Positions 56,774 through 64,000 of a DNA stretch of 64,000 nucleotides are shown piece by piece. A model generated the notes under the pieces. The model worked only from the letters and a program-made list of their open reading frames with translations, did no database searches and was not told where the DNA came from. The first letter of the stretch is position 1. Each line of letters opens with the position of its first letter. The stretch lies in NCBI GenBank assembly GCA_903924985.1, contig CAIYDT010000047.1, positions 1 through 64,000 on the forward strand. Reading direction: 5' to 3'. Position numbers and translations under genes: made by a program. This DNA is from an uncultured Acetobacteraceae bacterium (GTDB lineage Bacteria; Pseudomonadota; Alphaproteobacteria; Acetobacterales; Acetobacteraceae).

Positions 56774-58476
56774 AACGGCTCCGGATAATAGCCGGCCCAC
56801 ACACTGATCGGCGGTTTCGCATCGGGATCGGTCACGATATCGATCAACGCCGGCTTGCCGGAGGCGAAGGCCGCGTCCAGCGCCGCCCCCACATCCTCAC
56901 CGCGCGTGACACGGATGCCGTTCACCCCGCAAGCCCGAGCGATGGCGGCGTGATCGACCTCGGTGAAGTCCACCGCATCGGTGTGTTCGCCAAAATTAGC
57001 GTCCTCGGCATGCTTTTGGTAGCCCAAAATGCCATTGTTCAGCACCATCACCGTAATAGGCAATTGCAGCCGGCGTATCGTTTCCAGCTCCGCCCAGCTA
57101 TGCGCGAAGCCCCCATCGCCGCATAAGCACACAACCCGGCTCGAGGGCGCGGCGAACTGCGCCCCGATCGCCATCGGCAGCCCCCAGCCCAGCCCCGCGA
57201 TGCCGCGCGGCGTAATGAACCGCTGCCCCGCCCGCCGCGACGCCAAGCCACCCACGATCCATATGGACGAATACGACGCATCCGCCACCGCGATATCCGT
57301 GTCCTTCATTCGCCGGTCCAGTTCGGCCATCACCCGTTCCGGCCGCACCGGGCCGCCGTCGCGGGACCGCACCCCGGCAACGATCCCACGCCATTCGGTC
57401 ACGGCGGCGGCAATCCCCGCTTCCACCGCCGGCCTGGCCGCACGCCGCGCCGACAAATCCCGCCGCAGCATGGCATCCTTCAAAGCCGCCAGCGTCAGCT
57501 TCGCATCTCCCACCAGCCGTTCGGATTCATAATTGCGCCCGACCTCCATCGGATCGGTGTCCAAATGGATGAACGTGGCGTCGCGCGGAAACAGCTTCCA
57601 GCTATCCGTCCCGTTCTGATTGGTGCGGTTACCCACCAAAAGCACCACGTCGGCCTGATCCATCATCGGCCGCATCGCGAACGTGCGCGCCCCGCGCCCC
57701 ATGACGTAGCCAACCACACCGAGCGTCAGGGGGTGCCCCTCAACCACCACGCCCTTGCCCATGGTGGTGGTGCCGACCGGCAGATGCGCCGCCTCCTGCA
57801 ACGCCGCGAGTTCCGCGCATGCGCCCGACAGATGCACCCCGCCGCCGGCCACGATCACCGGGTTACGGGCGCCAGCCAGCAAATCCGCCGCTCGCTCGAC
57901 CGACGCGGGGTCTGCGACCTGACGGTCCAGGGGATAGTACCCAAGCCGAGCCCGGCGCGGCGACGGGGGCGGGGCGTCCTCGATCAACAAATCTGCCGGC
58001 ACCAGGATCACCGCCGGGCCGGGCCGCCCCGAGCCAGCGGCGGTGAAGGCCATGTCTACGTAGTCCTCCAACCGGTCGGCGCGGTCGATGCGGCGCACCC
58101 ACTTCGCCACCGGGGCGAACATGTTCAGATGGTCCAGCTCCTGGAACGCGTTCTTGTCGGTGTTTGCACGCCCCACCTCCTGCACCAGCGCGACGATGGG
58201 GATGGAGGCCTTCAGCGCCTCCGCCAGCGGCGCCACCAGCAGCGTCGCGGCCGGGCCATTCTGCGCGGTGACGACGCCCACCTTGCCGGAGATTCGGGCA
58301 TAGCCGTCCGCCATCGCGCCGCCGGCATTTTCCTGCCGGTATGCCGCCTGCTTGATCCCCACATGCGGCGCGGCCAGATGGAACGCGCTGGGCAGGCTCT
58401 GACCGAAGGTGACGGTAACACCGTGGCGGGCGAAGGCCTCGGCCAGACGGAAGGCGACGTTGGTGTTGGTCGGCAT
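56770..58476 (-). CDS. Acetolactate synthase-like thiamine-diphosphate enzyme
   Basis: A 568-residue three-domain ThDP enzyme of the acetolactate synthase/benzoylformate decarboxylase superfamily. Glu49 (YRQENAGGAMADGYAR) activates the cofactor; the ThDP-Mg motif starts at GDGGFAHSWAELETI (about 450) and ends near MVLNN. The FAD/structural middle domain is present (LLAGARNPVIVAGGG). It is not the biosynthetic IlvB: quorum of IlvB hallmark residues is missing and it has no small subunit. It lies 33 bases after the dehydrogenase gene and overlaps the methyltransferase gene, so it belongs to that operon and may act on a 2-oxo acid from aromatic or sugar catabolism. Confidence 0.88.
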   Translation of the reverse strand: MPTNTNVAFRLAEAFARHGVTVTFGQSLPSAFHLAAPHVGIKQAAYRQENAGGAMADGYARISGKVGVVTAQNGPAATLLVAPLAEALKASIPIVALVQEVGRANTDKNAFQELDHLNMFAPVAKWVRRIDRADRLEDYVDMAFTAAGSGRPGPAVILVPADLLIEDAPPPSPRRARLGYYPLDRQVADPASVERAADLLAGARNPVIVAGGGVHLSGACAELAALQEAAHLPVGTTTMGKGVVVEGHPLTLGVVGYVMGRGARTFAMRPMMDQADVVLLVGNRTNQNGTDSWKLFPRDATFIHLDTDPMEVGRNYESERLVGDAKLTLAALKDAMLRRDLSARRAARPAVEAGIAAAVTEWRGIVAGVRSRDGGPVRPERVMAELDRRMKDTDIAVADASYSSIWIVGGLASRRAGQRFITPRGIAGLGWGLPMAIGAQFAAPSSRVVCLCGDGGFAHSWAELETIRRLQLPITVMVLNNGILGYQKHAEDANFGEHTDAVDFTEVDHAAIARACGVNGIRVTRGEDVGAALDAAFASGKPALIDIVTDPDAKPPISVWAGYYPEPF

Positions 58477-58509
58477 GGCGGTCTCTCCTTGCAGGGGGAG
58501 CTTACCGCG

Positions 58510-59337
58510 CTACCCCATGGACAGGAAATGCCGCCGCATCCGTTCCGCGTCCGGGGTCACACCGGAGAACAACCGGAACGCCTCAACCGCCTGGAACACC
58601 GCCATTCCCCCGCCATCCACCGTCCGGCATCCCATGGCGCGTGCTTCCCGCAGCAATTGAGTCTCCAGCGGGAAATACACGACCTCCGCCACCCACAGGT
58701 CGGGCCGCAGCAGCGAAGCCGGGAACGCCATCCCGGGATGATCGTCCATGCCGAGCGGAGTCGCGTTGATCACGCCGTCCGCCGCCGCCATGGCATCCAC
58801 CGTCCCCACGACAATCCGCCCGCCGCCAATCCGGTCCGCCACCGCCTGGGCGCGACTGGGATCGACGTCGATCAGCGTCAACCGTTTCACCCCCAGCGTC
58901 AGCGCCGCATGTGCCACCGCCGCCCCGGCGCCACCGGCGCCGAACTGCACCACGCGATCCAGCGCCGCATCGGGCAGCCCTCGCCGGAACCCCTCCGCGA
59001 AGCCGTACCAATCCGTGTTGTGCCCAACCCGGCGCCCATTTCGCAGCACCACCGTGTTCACCGCGCCCAAAGCCTGAGCATCCGGGGACAGCTCGTCCAA
59101 ATACTGGATCACCGCCTGCTTGCAGGGATGGGTAATATTCAGTCCATCGAACCCCAACCGCTCCGCCGACTGAAGCAGCGCCGGCAACGCCTCCACCCCC
59201 AACCCCAATACGGTCAGGTCGATCAGCTTGTAGATATAGGACAGCCCCTGCGCTTCCCCCTCCGTCTGGTGCAGCGCCGGGGCGCGAGACGCCTGGATGC
59301 CGGTGCCGATCAGGCCGATCAGAACGGATTTTCGCAC
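58510..59337 (-). CDS. Shikimate/quinate dehydrogenase family protein
   Basis: A 275-residue NAD(P)-dependent dehydrogenase. Catalytic Lys73 (NITHPCKQ) and Asp109 (NTDWYGF) are conserved, and the dinucleotide loop is GAGGAGAAV (about 134-142). The N-terminal substrate loop reads QASRAPALHQ, in place of the SxSPxxHN of biosynthetic AroE; this SRxPxxH form is that of catabolic quinate/shikimate dehydrogenases such as QsuD. Start is a GTG at 59337 with GGAGG six bases upstream. It diverges from quiC across a 90-base gap containing a palindromic operator, which supports a role in quinate/shikimate breakdown. Confidence 0.88.
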   Translation of the reverse strand: MRKSVLIGLIGTGIQASRAPALHQTEGEAQGLSYIYKLIDLTVLGLGVEALPALLQSAERLGFDGLNITHPCKQAVIQYLDELSPDAQALGAVNTVVLRNGRRVGHNTDWYGFAEGFRRGLPDAALDRVVQFGAGGAGAAVAHAALTLGVKRLTLIDVDPSRAQAVADRIGGGRIVVGTVDAMAAADGVINATPLGMDDHPGMAFPASLLRPDLWVAEVVYFPLETQLLREARAMGCRTVDGGGMAVFQAVEAFRLFSGVTPDAERMRRHFLSMG

Positions 59338-59376
59338 TTTGGAACCTCCATACCCCAAAACGGGCTTGCACCCCAT

Positions 59377-59398
59377 GTACTAACCATCTAGTTAATAC
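59377..59398. promoter_or_regulatory. Inverted-repeat operator between the dehydrogenase and quiC
   Basis: GTACTAAC-N6-GTTAATAC is an inverted repeat matching at 7 of 8 positions per arm, in the 90-base divergent gap. Its form (TAAC...GTTA arms) suits a TetR- or IclR-type regulator controlling both directions. No regulator gene is in the window. Confidence 0.55.
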
Positions 59399-59427
59399 AG
59401 GTCAACGCCAACCAAGAGGAGACGCAC

Positions 59428-61263
59428 GTGCTGAAATCGATCGCAACCGTCTCCCTCAGCGGCACCCTGCCGGAGAAGCTGGAGGCCGCCGCCGCCATCG
59501 GCTTCGACGGGGTGGAGATCTTCGAAAACGACCTCCTCACCTTCGAAGGCTCCCCCGAGGATATAAAAGGCCTGGCGAACAGCCTGGGTCTGACCATCAC
59601 CTGCTTCCAGCCCTTCCGCGACTTCGAGGCGATGCCGGAGCCGCGGCGCACCCGCAACCTCGATCGCGCCGAACGCAAGTTCGACGTGATGCAGGCCCTC
59701 GGGACAAATCTTCTTCTCGTTTGCAGCAACGTCCACGCCGCGGCGATCGACGACGACGAGCGCGCCGCCGCCGATTTTTTCGCGCTGGCCGAACGCGCGC
59801 AGAGGCGCGGCCTGCGGATCGGCTACGAGGCCCTCGCCTGGGGCCGCCACGTCAACCGATGGCGCCACGCCTGGAAAATCGTGCAAACCGCCAACCATCC
59901 GGCCCTTGGCCTCATCGTCGACAGCTTTCACACTTTGGCCGTCAACGACGATCCCACCGGGTTCCCCACCGACAAAATCTTCTTCGTGCAGCTCGCCGAC
60001 GCCTCCCGCCTGTCGATGGACGTGCTGTCCTGGAGCCGCCATTTCCGCAATTTTCCTGGCCAGGGGCAGCTCCCCGTCGCGGCCTTCCTTAAAGAAGTGC
60101 TTAAGGCCGGCTACAATGGCCCCATCTCCCTCGAAATCTTTAACGACGAATTCCGCGCCGCCCCTGCCCGTTTGATGGCCCGGGACGGCCTGCGGTCGCT
60201 GCTGCTGGTTGAGGCCGAAGCCGGCGCCACCGAGCTGCCGCCTCCCCCCATATTCGACGGCGTGGAGTTCCTGGAATTCGCGGTGGACGACGAGCAAGGC
60301 CGCCGCCTGGGCGAGACCCTGCGCGGCCTCGGCTTTCACTATGCCGGCCGCCACCGCTCCAAATCCGTGGACCTGTTCCGCCAAGGCCGCGTCAACCTCA
60401 TCCTGAACAGCGAACCAGACAGCGCGGCGTCCGAACATTTCCAGTTTCACGGCACATCGGTCTGCGCCATGGCGCTACGGGTGGACGACGCAACCCAGGC
60501 GATCGAGCGCGCCACCGGCCTGCTGTGCCCCGAATGGCATGAGCGCATCGGGGAGGGCGAGCGCAACATCCCCGCCGTTCGTGCCCCCGACGGCACGCTG
60601 GTCTACCTGGTGCAGCCCGCCCCCACCGGCCGCACGATCTACGACGACGATTTCATCCTGTTCCCCGACGAAGCCCCGCCGTCTTTGGTCAGCAGCGTCG
60701 ACCACGTGGCGCAGGCGCTGCCCACCGGGCGGATGGACAATTTCGTGCTCTTTTACCATGCGGTGTTCGGCTTCTCCCCGGACCAACTCTGGGAAATTCC
60801 CGACCCCTACGGCCTGGTGCGCAGCCGCACGATGGTCAGCACCGACCGCTCCGTGCGCCTGCCGCTGAACGTGTCGGAAAGCCGGGAAACTGCCACCGGC
60901 CGCTTCCTGACCACCTATGCCGGCGCCGGGGTGCACCACATCGCGCTGGCCACCGACGACATCGTGCACGCACTGGAGCAAGCCTCGGCCCGCGGCGCCC
61001 GGGTCCTGGGCATCCCGGCCAACTACTACGAGGACATCGGCGCCAAATGGGGCCTGCCGGACGACCGCATTGAATCCCTGCGTCAACACAACCTGCTATA
61101 CGACCAGGACGAATCGGGGGAATTCCTGCACGCCTACACCGACACGTTCGATGGGCGCTTCTTCTTCGAATTCGTGCAGCGTATCAGCGGCTACCAGCAG
61201 TACGGCGCCACCAACGCCGCGGTCCGCATGGCCGCGCAAGCCCAGCAACGCCCGTCACGATAG
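59428..61263 (+). CDS. quiC: 3-Dehydroshikimate dehydratase, QuiC-type (isomerase/HPPD fusion)
   Basis: A 611-residue two-part protein that dehydrates 3-dehydroshikimate to protocatechuate. Residues 1-270 form a sugar-phosphate-isomerase-like TIM barrel (MLKSIATVSLSGTLPEKLEA) with metal ligands of the AP-endonuclease-2 fold: Glu in IGYEALAW (about 132-139), Asp/His in LIVDSFHTL (about 162-170) and Glu in ISLEIFNDEF (about 232-241). Residues 280-611 form a 4-hydroxyphenylpyruvate-dioxygenase-like VOC part with metal-type residues in VDHVAQAL, GVHHIALATDDI and RFFFEFVQR. This is the architecture of Pseudomonas QuiC1. Start ATG at 59428 after AAGAGGAGACGCAC. The importer genes follow. Confidence 0.93.
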   Translation: MLKSIATVSLSGTLPEKLEAAAAIGFDGVEIFENDLLTFEGSPEDIKGLANSLGLTITCFQPFRDFEAMPEPRRTRNLDRAERKFDVMQALGTNLLLVCSNVHAAAIDDDERAAADFFALAERAQRRGLRIGYEALAWGRHVNRWRHAWKIVQTANHPALGLIVDSFHTLAVNDDPTGFPTDKIFFVQLADASRLSMDVLSWSRHFRNFPGQGQLPVAAFLKEVLKAGYNGPISLEIFNDEFRAAPARLMARDGLRSLLLVEAEAGATELPPPPIFDGVEFLEFAVDDEQGRRLGETLRGLGFHYAGRHRSKSVDLFRQGRVNLILNSEPDSAASEHFQFHGTSVCAMALRVDDATQAIERATGLLCPEWHERIGEGERNIPAVRAPDGTLVYLVQPAPTGRTIYDDDFILFPDEAPPSLVSSVDHVAQALPTGRMDNFVLFYHAVFGFSPDQLWEIPDPYGLVRSRTMVSTDRSVRLPLNVSESRETATGRFLTTYAGAGVHHIALATDDIVHALEQASARGARVLGIPANYYEDIGAKWGLPDDRIESLRQHNLLYDQDESGEFLHAYTDTFDGRFFFEFVQRISGYQQYGATNAAVRMAAQAQQRPSR

Positions 61264-61324
61264 GACTTGGATTCACCGCGCCGATGCCCGACAAGGGCAT
61301 CCACCCATAGGGAGGAAAAAGAGT

Positions 61325-62560
61325 ATGACGATCACGACACCAGGTTTGGTACTGCCCCGCCGCAAGCTGCTGCTGGGGGCCTCCGCCCTCGCCGCCGCAC
61401 CGCTGGCCATGCCGCATATCGCCCGCGCCGCCGACCCCATCCGCATTGGGGTCCTGCTGGCCAAGACCGGACAAATCGCAGCCCAGACCGAGTATCTGGC
61501 CAACGGCACGTTCCTGGCGATGGAAGAGCGCAAGAACACGTTGATGGGCCAACCGGCCGAGCTGGTGTGGCTGGACGAACCCAGCCCGCAGGCCGCCACG
61601 CAGAACATGCAGAAACTCGTTGAGGAAAATAAGGTCTGCGCGATCCTCGGCGGCTCGCTGTCGTCCAACGCCCTGGCGGAAGAAGCCAAGGCGGCGGAGC
61701 TGAAAATCCCCTTCGTTTGCGACAACGCCGCCGCGACGGAAATCTCCGGCAAGAATTGCAATCGCTACACGTTCCGGTTGAACACACCGGTGGTGGTGCA
61801 GTGCCGCATGCTGGCGCCCTACGCGCTGAGCTACGGCAAGCGCTGGTACCACATCACCGCGTCGTTCGCCTTCGGGCAGGACATTCTACGCTCCTCCCGC
61901 GAGCTGCTGAAGGCCGCCGGTGGGACCGAGGTCGGGTCGGACGAAGTACCGCTGAACACCGCCGATTTCAGCTCGTTTATCCTGAAAATCCGCGCCGCGA
62001 AGCCGGACGTGGTCGTGGGCGGCCTGTCGGCCGGCGATCTGTCCACGTTCCTGAAGCAGTGGAACGAGCTGGGCATGAAGGGCAAAATCCCCTTCGTGGA
62101 AATCGCCATCGGCGACACCGACATCTGGGCCGTCGGGCCGGAAGCGGCGAACGGCACCTTCACCAAGATGTGGTACTACAACAACCCCAACAACCCGCCC
62201 GAGGAAAAGGCTTTCGCCGACGCATACATGAAGAAGCACGGCAAGCCGGCCGCGGACAAAGCCTGGATGGGCTGGATCACCGCCAAGTCGCTGTTCGACA
62301 CGCTCGACACGGTGAAGTCCACCGACGCGATGAAGATCGTCGAGGGTCTGGAAGCCTGGAAATTCCAGGCGGGTTCCACATCCTACAGCTACCGCCGGTT
62401 CGACCACCAGATGCTGGTGCGCAACCTCGCGGTGTCGGTGAAGGAGAAGATCACGGACAAGTGGGATTATTTCGATGTGAAGGCGACTTTGCCTGAGAAC
62501 GTTGCCGACCTGCCGAAGGTGTTCGGGACGGAAGAGGAAATCGGCTGCAAGATGGGATAA
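61325..62560 (+). CDS. ABC transporter substrate-binding protein, Liv/Peripla_BP_6 type
   Basis: A 411-residue periplasmic binding protein. The leader is twin-arginine-like (PRRKLLLGASALAAAP, then MPHIARA before ADPIRIG), so export is probably through Tat. The mature part is the type I fold of LivJ-like proteins (IRIGVLLAKTGQIAAQTEYL; VCAILGGSLSSNALA; DVVVGGLSAGDLSTFLKQW). It is 61 bases after quiC and has an excellent leader (GGGAGGAAAAAGAG). The neighbours suggest the ligand is quinate, shikimate or another hydroaromatic or aromatic acid rather than an amino acid. Confidence 0.9.
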   Translation: MTITTPGLVLPRRKLLLGASALAAAPLAMPHIARAADPIRIGVLLAKTGQIAAQTEYLANGTFLAMEERKNTLMGQPAELVWLDEPSPQAATQNMQKLVEENKVCAILGGSLSSNALAEEAKAAELKIPFVCDNAAATEISGKNCNRYTFRLNTPVVVQCRMLAPYALSYGKRWYHITASFAFGQDILRSSRELLKAAGGTEVGSDEVPLNTADFSSFILKIRAAKPDVVVGGLSAGDLSTFLKQWNELGMKGKIPFVEIAIGDTDIWAVGPEAANGTFTKMWYYNNPNNPPEEKAFADAYMKKHGKPAADKAWMGWITAKSLFDTLDTVKSTDAMKIVEGLEAWKFQAGSTSYSYRRFDHQMLVRNLAVSVKEKITDKWDYFDVKATLPENVADLPKVFGTEEEIGCKMG

Positions 62561-62587
62561 TCCTGAGCGGGCTTCGGCCCGCGACAG

Positions 62588-62674
62588 CGTCATGGCGGGC
62601 GAAGGCCCGCCATCCACGTCTTTCTCAGTGGCAGCCATGTAAGTCGTGGATGGCGGGCCTGCGCCGCCATGACG
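62588..62674. repeat. Long-armed palindrome (hairpin) between the binding protein and LivH genes
   Basis: Left arm 62588-62618 begins CGTCATGGCGGGCGAAGGCC and ends CCATCCACG; right arm 62645-62674 begins CGTGGATGGCGGGCCTGCGC and ends CCATGACG. The arms are complementary over about 30 bases with few mismatches and a 26-base loop. It fills the intergenic gap of an operon and would form a stable RNA hairpin. Confidence 0.85.
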
Positions 62675-62693
62675 AAGGTACCGAGGAGTCCTC

Positions 62694-63563
62694 ATGCTCG
62701 ACATCCTACTCTCCCAGCTGGCGAGCGGCCTCGTGCTCGGGGGGCTCTACGTCCTTATCGCCATCGGCCTGTCCATCATCTTCGGCCTGCTTGGCATCGT
62801 TAATTTCGCGCACGGGGTGTTCTTCACCCTCGGCGCCTATTTCGCGCTGACGCTGTATCAATACTTTGGCTGGCCCGCCGTCATCCTGTCGCCCATCGCG
62901 GTCGGCGCCATCGGCATGCTGGCGGAGCGGCTGCTGATCCAGCGCCTGTACGACAAGGAACCGCTGATCAGCCTGATCGTGACCTTCGCCCTGGCGCTGC
63001 TGGTCGAGGCGTCCGTGCGCCTGATCTGGGGCGGTATCGGCCAACCCTTCTCCTCGCCGCCCTTCCTGTCGGGCATCTTCATCTGGGGCCCGATCCTGAT
63101 CACAAAATACCGTTTCGCGGTGTTCCTGACCACGGTGGCCGTGCTGATCGCGCTGTGGCTGTTCCTGGAGCACACACCGTTCGGCCGCATCCTGCGCGCC
63201 GGCTCCCGCGATCCCGAAATGGTCGGCCTGCTTGGCATCAACCTGCCCAAAGTGCTGACCTGGGTGTTCGGACTGGGCTGCGCCATTTCCGGTATCGCCG
63301 GGGTGCTGGCGGCACCGCTATGGACCATCACCCCGTCCATGGCGACCAACGCCATCATGCCCGCCTTCGTGGTGGTGGCGATCGGCGGCCTCGGCTCCTT
63401 CGCCGGGGCGGTCATCGCCGGCCTGCTGGTCGGCGTCGTGATCGCGCTGACCATCCAATTTTGGCCGGAAGCCTCCGGCGCCGTCATGTATCTGTTCATG
63501 GCTTTGATGCTGCTGCTCCGGCCGCGAGGGTTGCTGGGTGAGCGGTGGGAGCGTTTCGAATGA
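62694..63563 (+). CDS. livH: Branched-chain amino acid-type ABC transporter permease (LivH)
   Basis: A 289-residue inner-membrane permease with about eight hydrophobic helices. The start MLDILLSQLASGLVLGGLYVLIAIGLSIIFGLLGIVNFAHG is the classical LivH pattern, and the cytoplasmic ATPase-contact loop is RAGSRDPEMVGLLGINLPKV (about 165-184). It would form the channel with LivM; the ATPases must lie to the right of the window. Start ATG at 62694 is preceded by GAGGAG. The hairpin upstream separates its expression from the binding protein. Confidence 0.93.
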   Translation: MLDILLSQLASGLVLGGLYVLIAIGLSIIFGLLGIVNFAHGVFFTLGAYFALTLYQYFGWPAVILSPIAVGAIGMLAERLLIQRLYDKEPLISLIVTFALALLVEASVRLIWGGIGQPFSSPPFLSGIFIWGPILITKYRFAVFLTTVAVLIALWLFLEHTPFGRILRAGSRDPEMVGLLGINLPKVLTWVFGLGCAISGIAGVLAAPLWTITPSMATNAIMPAFVVVAIGGLGSFAGAVIAGLLVGVVIALTIQFWPEASGAVMYLFMALMLLLRPRGLLGERWERFE

Positions 63564-64000
63564 GCCATTTCAGTTATCCTGTCCTTGGGCATCCGGTCAT
63601 TTGGACCGTCCTCGTTCTCGCCGGTCTGACCGCCCTGTGGGCCGCGATCGGCGCGCCCATCGGCCTGATCACGCAAATCGCGATCTACACGCTGTACGGC
63701 GCCGGCGTCTGCATGCTGGTGAGCTACACTGGCCTGGTGCCATTCGGCGCATCGGTGTTCTTCGGCTGCGCCAGCTACGCCGTCGCCTTCGAGCTGCAAC
63801 GCGGCTTCGCTAACGAGTTCGCGGCGCTGGCCTTCGCCGTGGTGTTTTCGCTGCTTTTGGCCGCAATCATCGCGGCCATCATCCTGCGCCGCCGCGGTCT
63901 GTATTTCTCCCTGCTGACGCTGGCATTTTCGCAAATCGCATTCGAAATCGCGTTCAAGTGGACGCCGGTCACGGGCGGTGAGAACGGCCTGCAGGGCCTG
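63560..64000 (+). CDS. livM: Branched-chain amino acid-type ABC transporter permease (LivM), partial
   Basis: First 147 codons of the second permease; the gene runs off the right edge. It starts with an ATGA overlap of the livH stop. Four hydrophobic helices are visible (about 14-34, 37-58, 65-82, 93-112), followed by the LivM hallmark LRRRGLYFSLLTLAFSQIAFEIAF and TGGENGLQGL (about 113-147). Together with LivH and the binding protein it forms the importer next to the quinate/shikimate genes. Confidence 0.92.
   Translation, partial: MSHFSYPVLGHPVIWTVLVLAGLTALWAAIGAPIGLITQIAIYTLYGAGVCMLVSYTGLVPFGASVFFGCASYAVAFELQRGFANEFAALAFAVVFSLLLAAIIAAIILRRRGLYFSLLTLAFSQIAFEIAFKWTPVTGGENGLQGL

Overview
The window is a GC-rich chromosomal segment of an alphaproteobacterium. 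Gene content points most towards the Acetobacteraceae or a close relative: a GNAT-NUDIX fusion protein, several LLM-class flavin monooxygenases, MmgE/PrpD and carboxymuconolactone-decarboxylase proteins, PEP-CTERM cargo, and GC-rich extragenic palindromes of the CGTCATCC / GTCATGGTCGGG type. This is inference from content, since no rRNA or other marker gene is present. I saw no tRNA, CRISPR array, complete insertion sequence or prophage.

Layout. 1-1426 (minus) is a three-subunit molybdenum hydroxylase whose large subunit runs off the left edge. 1614-2348 holds a broken toxin beside an intact antitoxin. 3032-6224 (minus) is a run yicC, gmk, a CMD-family protein and a WecA/MraY-like transferase. 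6244-10543 carries an epoxide-hydrolase-like enzyme, an internally deleted SDR gene, an MBL-fold hydrolase, a DapA-like aldolase/lyase and an Mla-type ABC ATPase. 10696-15416 is housekeeping: radA, cvpA, purF and an SDR. 15705-21867 is gltBD. 21925-26270 pairs a VOC dioxygenase/CMD operon with a divergent hemN and two 2-oxoglutarate oxygenases; an FNR-type box lies between them. 26267-32466 has a lactonase, a Gfo/Idh/MocA oxidoreductase, a fused toxin-antitoxin relic, an LLM enzyme, a parvulin, a PEP-CTERM protein, an Asp/Glu racemase-type enzyme and a truncated amidohydrolase. 32881-35772 is a binding protein interrupted by one in-frame amber codon, followed by a hybrid histidine kinase. 35764-40584 has a class III aminotransferase and a SWIM-SNF2 helicase. 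40976-45399 (minus) is an operon of a helical protein of unknown function, a Cache-domain hybrid kinase and an MFS exporter. 45844-52575 includes an MmgE/VOC/LLM operon, GNAT-NUDIX, a CinA-N protein and ompW with a perfect FNR box. 53630-59337 includes a pRiA4b ORF-3 protein, gene debris, an LLM enzyme, an RlmI-type methyltransferase, an acetolactate-synthase-like enzyme and a quinate/shikimate-dehydrogenase-type protein. From 59428 to the right edge run quiC and a branched-chain-type ABC importer.

How the genes fit together. The clearest pathway is at the right end: a catabolic-type shikimate dehydrogenase and 3-dehydroshikimate dehydratase (QuiC) are divergent around a palindromic operator and adjoin a Tat-exported binding protein with LivH/LivM permeases. 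This suggests uptake of quinate/shikimate or a related compound and conversion to protocatechuate. Two FNR-type boxes, at hemN and at ompW, point to an oxygen-responsive regulon. The window is also rich in gene decay: two wrecked toxin-antitoxin modules, an SDR with its middle removed, an amidohydrolase stub, a binding protein with an amber codon, a possible sugar-transferase tail and low-GC fragments.
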